A stretch of DNA of 64,000 nt, taken from Polydactylus sextarius. Taxonomy: Eukaryota > Chordata > Actinopteri > Polynemidae. Numbering within the stretch: the first letter of the stretch is position 1; each line of letters begins with the position of its first letter. A program made the translations under genes and the position numbers. The notes under the pieces were generated by a model, which made no database searches, had not been told where the DNA came from, and saw only the letters and a list, made by a program, of their open reading frames with translations. Where the stretch lies: positions 8,832,501 to 8,896,500 of the forward strand of contig CM028924.1 of NCBI GenBank assembly GCA_016801845.1, given 5' to 3'. Below are positions 38,805 through 64,000 of this stretch, in pieces.

Positions 38805-39670
38805 GTACACATTTCCATGAAATTCATTTATAAAATTCTTACCTCCTTGATCCATCTTGGATTTTTTACTGTTTTAATTAAAGTGATGGTCCAGAGTAAT
38901 TTGAACCCAGTGTCAGTTTCACCACAAATATGAGTCAAACTCTCCCTCAAGAGATGTTTTACATTGGTTGAAGTAATGTTGAGTTTGACCGTCTTTTGTT
39001 TTCACTGCCAAATAGTTAACAATGGAAGTAAATGGGGCAGCCAGCCAAACGTATCTAAATTATCATTTTTTAACCACTAATAAAGCTCAAAATATCAATT
39101 CACTTCAGCAGTAGCATGAATAGGGTCCCTACACATAAACTGAAGTACTGATAACTTAGTAAGTGAACCAAGAGTTTATTAAAAATACTGTTAAACAATG
39201 TTTTGTTTTCATAAAAACTGGCAATGAAGGGTGTTCCAAGGGAAAATGATGAATCTGCTGATCTGGAACACCCTTCATCACCAGTTGTTTTGAAAACAAG
39301 ACATTGGGTAAGTCTTGTAAAACAGTATTTTTAATAAACTGCAGCAGATTTGTCATTTTTTGATAATGATAATTTAGATACGTTTGGCTGACTGCCCCAT
39401 TTACTTTCATTGTTAACTATTTGGTTGTGAAAACAAAAGACTATATCACTCCAACCAACGTAAAATATCTCTTGAGGGAATGTTTGACTCAAATAACTAA
39501 TAATTAATTAGTAATTGGTTCAAATAACATCGGACCATCACTTTAAAACACTTATTTCTAGAACGAGATAAGAATCAACATTAAAAATATGAATGAAACC
39601 AAAGTGTGTCACAGTTTTGGTTTAATCTTTTGTCTAACATGATCCTCTCATGTTTTCTTGTTTTTTTCAG
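38805..39670 (+). other. tpst1: Intron in the tpst1 3' UTR
   Basis: Runs from gtacac to the strong acceptor tttttttcag at 39661-39670. Most of it is filled by copy 2 of the TTAA long-inverted-repeat family. Confidence 0.5.
38878..39546. mobile_element. TTAA long-inverted-repeat element, copy 2 (near full length)
   Basis: 669 bp. The left end TTAAAGTGATGGTCCAGAGT mirrors the right end CGGACCATCACTTTAA, and the two arms are imperfect reverse complements along nearly their whole length. The arms meet at a centre carrying 'gatgaatctgctgatctgg' flanked by 'gggtgttcc' and 'ggaacaccc'. It is non-coding. Confidence 0.8.
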
Positions 39671-40205
39671 GCCTTGGTGCAGTAGAACATTAAACCCTGG
39701 ACGTCATCTCACCAATCATGCCACCATGACCACAGTGGGAGAGTCTCCTCCACCGCTAATAGTCCACAGAGAATTGTTGGCCTTCGATATTGTACTGTAC
39801 TAAAATAATACTGGTTTTCACAACCACCGAATGTCTGCTGATTGTTATGTTGGTGTCACATCACAGTCTTTTTTTTTTTTTTTTTTTTTAGAATTGATCT
39901 CTGGCTATTTAGAAAAAGAAACCTTCGTCATCCAGTCGTAACAATCTGCAGTGAAACCGAAATCACAGTATTTATGAATGAAATTAGCTTTTGGAAGATG
40001 CAATACCTATTTTAATGTTTTAATTTTTGATTTTCATGCCTTTGTATTGTGCAATGTCATGGGTACTGATCGATTTGAGATATCAACCGTGATAAATGAT
40101 GCTTTTTTTAAAAAACAAAAACCAAAAAAAAAAAAAAAAACCTGGTGTCAGTCTGATTCTTTTCTCTTTTGGGAAAAAAAAATAAAAACTCGGTAACGTT
40201 GATCT
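39671..40205 (+). other. tpst1: tpst1 terminal 3' UTR exon with poly(A) signal
   Basis: Follows the acceptor tttttttcag. No coding frame is present; the sequence is AT-rich like a 3' UTR. AATAAA at 40181-40186 is a possible poly(A) signal, so the end is approximate. Poly-T (39868-39889) and poly-A (about 40123-40140) tracts lie inside. Confidence 0.5.
40181..40186 (+). terminator. tpst1: Possible tpst1 poly(A) signal AATAAA
   Basis: Canonical hexamer AATAAA, about 510 nt into the terminal exon. It lies in an A-rich stretch, so chance occurrence is possible; the T-rich/GT context downstream is modest. Confidence 0.4.
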
Positions 40206-40504
40206 AAATATCCAAATCAAGTACTGTCCAACATCTCAAGTTAAGAAGGGTCCTGATGCTGTGGTTTATGTTGTAGCGCATCACTGAGTCAAAATCGTAT
40301 CAAGTTTTGTTAATTCAAACTGCTCTAAACTGATTTAAAGACGTCTGGATGTATATTCCCCCTCGTCTCCTGTGTGCACCTTACTCGATGCAAACTACCC
40401 AGGTAATATTATTTTTGTAAAAAATCCAGAATATTGCAAAGTTAACGTTGTTACATTCTAATGCGAAAATTAAAAATTTTGTTCCAGATTCATCCTGTTA
40501 AAAC

Positions 40505-40893
40505 TTAAAGTGATGGTTTGGAGTAATTTGAACCCAGTGTCTTTTTACCACGGATATGATTCAAACACCCCCTCAAGAGATATTTTATCTTGGTTGAAGT
40601 AATATTGAGTTTGAGCATCTCTTGTTTTCATAGTTAAATAGTTAACAGTGAAAGTAAATGGGGCAGCCAGCCAAACGTATCTAAATTGTCATTTTTTAAC
40701 CTCTAATAAAACTCAAAATAGGACTTGACTTCATTTACGAAAAATACTGTTTTACAAGACTTACCCAACTGGTGATGAAGGATGTTCCAGATCAGCAGAT
40801 TCATCATTTTCCTAAACAACTGGCTGTTTTATCATTGAAAAGCGAGACAAATGATGAATCTGCTGATCTGGAACAACATGAAGGGTGTTCCAA
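40505..40893. mobile_element. TTAA long-inverted-repeat element, copy 3 (right part lost)
   Basis: Begins TTAAAGTGATGGTTTGGAGT and follows the family through the left arm into the central 'gatgaatctgctgatctgg' palindrome, then ends abruptly after 'gaagggtgttcca'. It is a truncated copy between the two genes. Confidence 0.7.
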
Positions 40894-43800
40894 TAAATAT
40901 CGAATATGTTCGGCCCCCGACTTAGTTTTTCGGTTTTCAGTTTGACACCTTTGCTTTCATACTCACATTTCTTGCTCCCAACTTAATTTAGATGAGGTCA
41001 CAGAGATAAACTTGGTCTCTGACTCTTATTGTGTCATGTTCACATTCAACCTACATGTTAATATTTAAAATAATCTCTGGCTTATTCAAAGGTTAACAGA
41101 TACCTATTTATTTATTATTGTTTGCCTGGATGTTCTTCCTCTAAAAAAAAAACAAAATTTTGGAGTCATGGTAGATGATGTTTGGAAAAATTTCCAAATT
41201 TTAACTCAAAAACTGATTTTTTTTACAGTGTTTTACCAAAATGGCTTTTTTTAAAAAACATTTTTTCACTTATGGAGCCAATAAATGTTTTCTTTTAAAA
41301 CAAATCACCAACATCTCCATGTTGTCTAGATGCAGTTTGTGTATGTTTAGATTTTTGTCTCAGTAACTGAATTTTTGACAGCTGTTTGAAATCTGCCTTT
41401 ACACACTAACAACTGCTGTCTAGCGCGCAGGTGACTGACTGAGTCAATTTGTGAAGCTACATATTATATATCTACTTGTTAATTAGCTCAGTGAGGATGG
41501 TTAAGATTGTTAGTTCAAACCTCAACTGAACATTCTACTTTTTGCTCAGAATTGCCTAATTTTGCCAAAAAAAAAAAAACAAAACTGCCTGAACCCTAAA
41601 GATTGCTGCACAGCAGCTTTAATTTTTGACTTGAAATCAATACGTGTTGTGAAATGACAACATACTTAATTTCTCAAAACTCAAAACTGTTATCAACATT
41701 GTACAGTTTCTGATAAGAAATAAGAAAGTTGTTGGAATTGAGAAATTGATGAATCAATAGTGAAACCAGCAGTAACCAGAAGTATAATATTGATTCATCA
41801 TCAGCGCATGTAAACACACCAGAAAAGATGAAGAGATGACAGCGCAGTTAATGAACAATCCCTTATTTAATAATACATTACATTCAAGGCAAATGATACA
41901 TCCTCACCAGTACATATTCAGCAATGCAAATGCAATCACTGGCTCTCTAAATAAATAGAAATTCAAGTCAGTGCACAACATTGAAAAAGAACACTTAACA
42001 GTCAACGTGTAACATGGTCTGCACACATTCGGCATCTCTGCACAGTTTTATACCTCCAACTAGTGCTGCTGCTGCTAAAACCAACATAAAAAATAGATCT
42101 CAAAATAAGTTATATATGTATATATATATTTATATATATATATATGTTCTGACTGTCTTCTTAGAAATGTTTACAGCAATATAGACTTTGATGGGTTTTT
42201 TTTTTTTTTTTTTTTTCCTCAAACGACAGAAATTGCACAGTAGTTAAAGAATCCAAGAATCACCATTTCACCATTTCCAAAAATATTTTACACACATAGT
42301 AAACAGTCCTCAAGATGCAGTATGAAATTGCACATTGTCATCATGCCACAGAGGGGGCTGTTTCAAGGCTTTGGTACACAATGTCCTGATTGGAAGAAAA
42401 AGCTCTGCTGTGGGCAAAGAGGGAGCTAGAGGTGGAGGTGGAGGAGGTGGGGGTGGGTAGCGGGTCACGTCCACAACCACCCTGTCCTGGAAATCAAACT
42501 ACAGATGACTACAGTACACTGACGGATTGGGGAAGACTCTTGGCACTTGAATCACAGGTGCAGGTCTGCGCTGGATCACCAATCGTATGCAGCCGTTTTT
42601 TTTTTTTTTTTTTTTTTTTTTTTTGGGACGTGGTCACCTGGCGGGAGGTGGGGTTGGGGCGGGTATCGATCGTCCCCTTCAGATACGGAACAGAAACGTT
42701 AACTCTGTGCTGTCACTGCTGTGAAACCAGAACCGACTTAATACTGATTTACTCACACCAAGTTTGGCATTAAAAGCAGCTTTGTCTCAGGGTTTTTATT
42801 TATTTATTTTTTTTTTTTTTTTTCATTATTATTTTATTTTTCAAACCTGTTGTGACCACAGATTTAGACCAACCCCTGTCAAAGGATGTCAGGGGCTGGG
42901 TGTGAGGCAGGAGGACAATCAGGCTCCGAACATGAGACGACTGCAGCCACGTTTTTTTTTTTTTCTTTCTTCTGCTTCTTTCAGATCAGGGCACATGTTT
43001 TTAATCCTGTTCCTAAATGAAATGAATTCATCTAAAGGAGAGAGATAATGTTTTTATGGATGATTCGCTTCATAAAAAGACCCAAACTAAACTCTGACAT
43101 GGCGTTGATTCTGTCCTTTATTCATTATTCTATTTAATGGATTCATTAGAAATAATCTGTTTCCAAAATCAATGTTCATTCAGGAAAAACGATAAAGTCT
43201 CAGTTAACTGATCACTGAAAATAATTGATAAAAACTTCAGTATTTTGGGTCTTTTTAAAATAAAAGTATTTGAAACCTAATTATAATGTTAGACAATAAA
43301 AATATAGATTATAGAATAATTAGAAAAGTGAAATTTTGGTCCTTTACTTTCTTTTTGTAGCTGTTTTCTTACTCAAATGTTTCACTTTCTTTACGTTTTC
43401 TTATTATTCTAACTTTATTCTTAAATCTGTGGCTTTTTTTTTAGATTGAAAAGTAAGTTTCTTAACCACTTTCTTTACAACTTAATGAAAAATGTCATGA
43501 TTTTTAAACATTTTTCCTTCTTTGCTTATAGTATTTTCATTTTAATATCATAATATTTTAGCCACAAGACTTAAAAACTGAATTGTAACATGTTTTTTTA
43601 TGAAAACTCTAATTATTAAATGTCCCAAATTTTAGTACGTGACCTTAATTGTAGCAACAGAACTGAACTAAAATCATAAGAGTCAAAGTTCTGTGTTGAA
43701 TTCAGAAGAAAGGCCTCTGTGCTTTAGTCTTTGCTGTTGTGCTTTTGTTGTTATTTTCCAGTTTGTGTGTCGGAACGAGGAGTAAACGTGTCGTAACCTC

Positions 43801-44351
43801 TGACCGAAGCTCAGAAACGTTGGCTGCAGTTCGTCCAGTTCGTTTCTCGCGCGGCGCCTCAGGCCTCGACCTCACCGACCCGGCGAGGCCTTCACAGGCA
43901 CCGAGAAGACGAACAAACAAAACAAAACAAAAAAAAAAACATCCTCACAGAAAAAGTGCAACTAGGTATCTTGGGCTGTTACTGGTAAAGGCAACATCTG
44001 TGTGATAATAGTCTCGTGGACACAAAAAAAAAAAAAAGTCAGTGGAGGGGGCGTGTTGGGGGTAAAAACACACATGCTAGTTGTAGAAAAAACCATGAAA
44101 AGGTAGTTGGCACAGTCCATTTGGTCACTAATGAAAACTTTTTCGTGGCTAAGTCTTCTGCTCCTCTGACGTGTTGTGTGTAAATGCTGCTCTCTAGTGG
44201 CCTCGGCTGGCGTCGCATCGGAGGAACACGCGTCGAAACACTCGAGAGCGGCTTCGGCTTCTCGTTTTCAATCTGTTCTGTTTCGTCTGAGCCGACGAAC
44301 GAGGGCGAGAGACTCTAGAAATCGGAGTCAATGACCGACAGACCCGATGTG

Positions 44352-44355
<4 letters not shown>

Positions 44356-44392
<37 letters not shown>
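44356..44392. repeat. (GT)n microsatellite
   Basis: About 18 GT units just downstream of the sgsm2 stop codon (on the gene's strand), inside its probable 3' UTR. Confidence 0.93.
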
Positions 44393-44394
<2 letters not shown>

Positions 44395-44749
44395 CATGTG
44401 TGTGTTTTCATGCACGCACACAAGCTCTGCAGGACGGGGCGGTGAGGGGAGAGACTGGAGAATGCGTTCACAGTGTGATCAAACTTACAAGCATGCAGAC
44501 AAATCCACATGTCTGAACGGACACCATGAGCATTCCCTCTGAAGTTCAATGTAAACGGAACGAGGCCGAGCTCCAGAGGCGCCAACGTCAGGGCCGGCGT
44601 CCGGCCAGGAAGCAGACCTGGACCATCTGGACCTGCTCTGTCTCTCTGAGGGCAGGACGAGAGGAAGACAAAGAGTGTCCTGCAGCGTGAGACACTCTCT
44701 CCCTCGGCATCCTCACCTCCCTCCTCTTCCTCATCCTCGGGCTCTTCAG

Positions 44750-63566
<18,817 letters not shown>

Positions 63567-64000
63567 CTGCAGGGGCACAAACCACATGTCAACAGCTCAA
63601 TTAAATCAATACTTAAAAATAAATACTGAAACACTGTCACCGTTCATGAACGTACGATACAAAAATAAGGATTAGGAACTAAAAGTCAGTTCCCAGACTT
63701 AGAAAAATAAAATGATAAATAACCAGTGTGCTCTTTTAACACCTATGGTATAGATAATATCAGCCAGATAATCTGATTAGTCTGATTATGTTTTCAGTTT
63801 TGATGCACAAACGCAGCTAAATATGTCCCAAGGACAAATGACAGATATCATTTATAGACTAATGTGAGCAAACAAGACAGTAATTCAGTATAATAATACG
63901 ATTAATAGTCTACATAATGTTGTTGGAAGTGTGTATTGCCAAACCATACAACACTGCAGACGCATTGTGTCACATTATGAAAACAATCAGGAGGTTAATT
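63567..64000 (-). other. sgsm2: sgsm2 intron, running out of the window
   Basis: No sequence resembling the preceding RUN-domain exon was found up to the right edge, so the missing N-terminal exons lie further right. Confidence 0.6.

Larger units (their letters stand above)
40206..44749. other. Region between the convergent genes, including probable sgsm2 3' UTR
   Basis: It contains copy 3 of the TTAA element (40505-40893), long poly-T runs (42197-42216, 42596-42624, 42810-42824), a short TA tract (42117-42145) and (GT)n at 44356-44392. On the - strand, sequence from 44749 down to about 41850 may be sgsm2 3' UTR: the reverse strand offers AATAAA-type hexamers near 42795-42810 and ATTAAA near 41870. 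No protein-coding frame with family resemblance seen. Confidence 0.45.

Overview
This is vertebrate nuclear DNA, most probably from a teleost fish. It is AT-rich and gene-poor, has GT-AG introns of up to 13 kb, is dense in microsatellites (CA/GT, TA, poly-A/T), and carries several short inverted-repeat DNA transposon families plus LINE fragments of fish type. There are no operons, CRISPR arrays, ribosomal RNA genes or recognisable tRNA genes.

Two protein-coding genes could be assembled exon by exon, with matching splice phases. On the + strand, about 4.7 to 40.2 kb, is a complete tyrosylprotein sulfotransferase gene (tpst1 type, 380 residues). It has a probable non-coding first exon behind a paired-CCAAT promoter (4.69-5.02 kb), a large first coding exon (14001-14857), three small coding exons (24716-24914, 38172-38222, 38736-38771), and a 3' UTR interrupted by an intron. 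On the - strand, from beyond the right edge down to 44750, is most of sgsm2 (small G protein signalling modulator 2). Twenty-one coding exons give 968 in-frame residues from the RUN domain to the stop codon of the Rab-GAP TBC domain; the N-terminal exons lie past position 64000. One 135-nt exon (56910-57044) looks like a cassette exon.

The genes are convergent (tail to tail), with stop codons about 6 kb apart. They need not be functionally linked: TPST acts in the Golgi lumen on secreted and membrane proteins, SGSM2 on Rab GTPases at the cytosolic face of membranes. The linkage may be an old paralogon, because the other members of the two families, TPST2 and SGSM1, are neighbours on human chromosome 22.

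The rest is introns and intergenic DNA. 1-4.7 kb is intergenic with an L1-like tail. Tpst1 introns 1-3 (5.0-13.8, 14.9-24.7 and 24.9-38.2 kb) hold microsatellites, MITE-like repeats, an L2-type reverse transcriptase relic, a telomere-like GGTTAG minisatellite and possible enhancers. The sgsm2 introns hold a roughly 2 kb polypurine block and many MITEs. The most interesting unexplained structure is a TTAA-ended, roughly 670-700 bp long-inverted-repeat family with six copies between 32 and 62 kb. I found no novel protein system.
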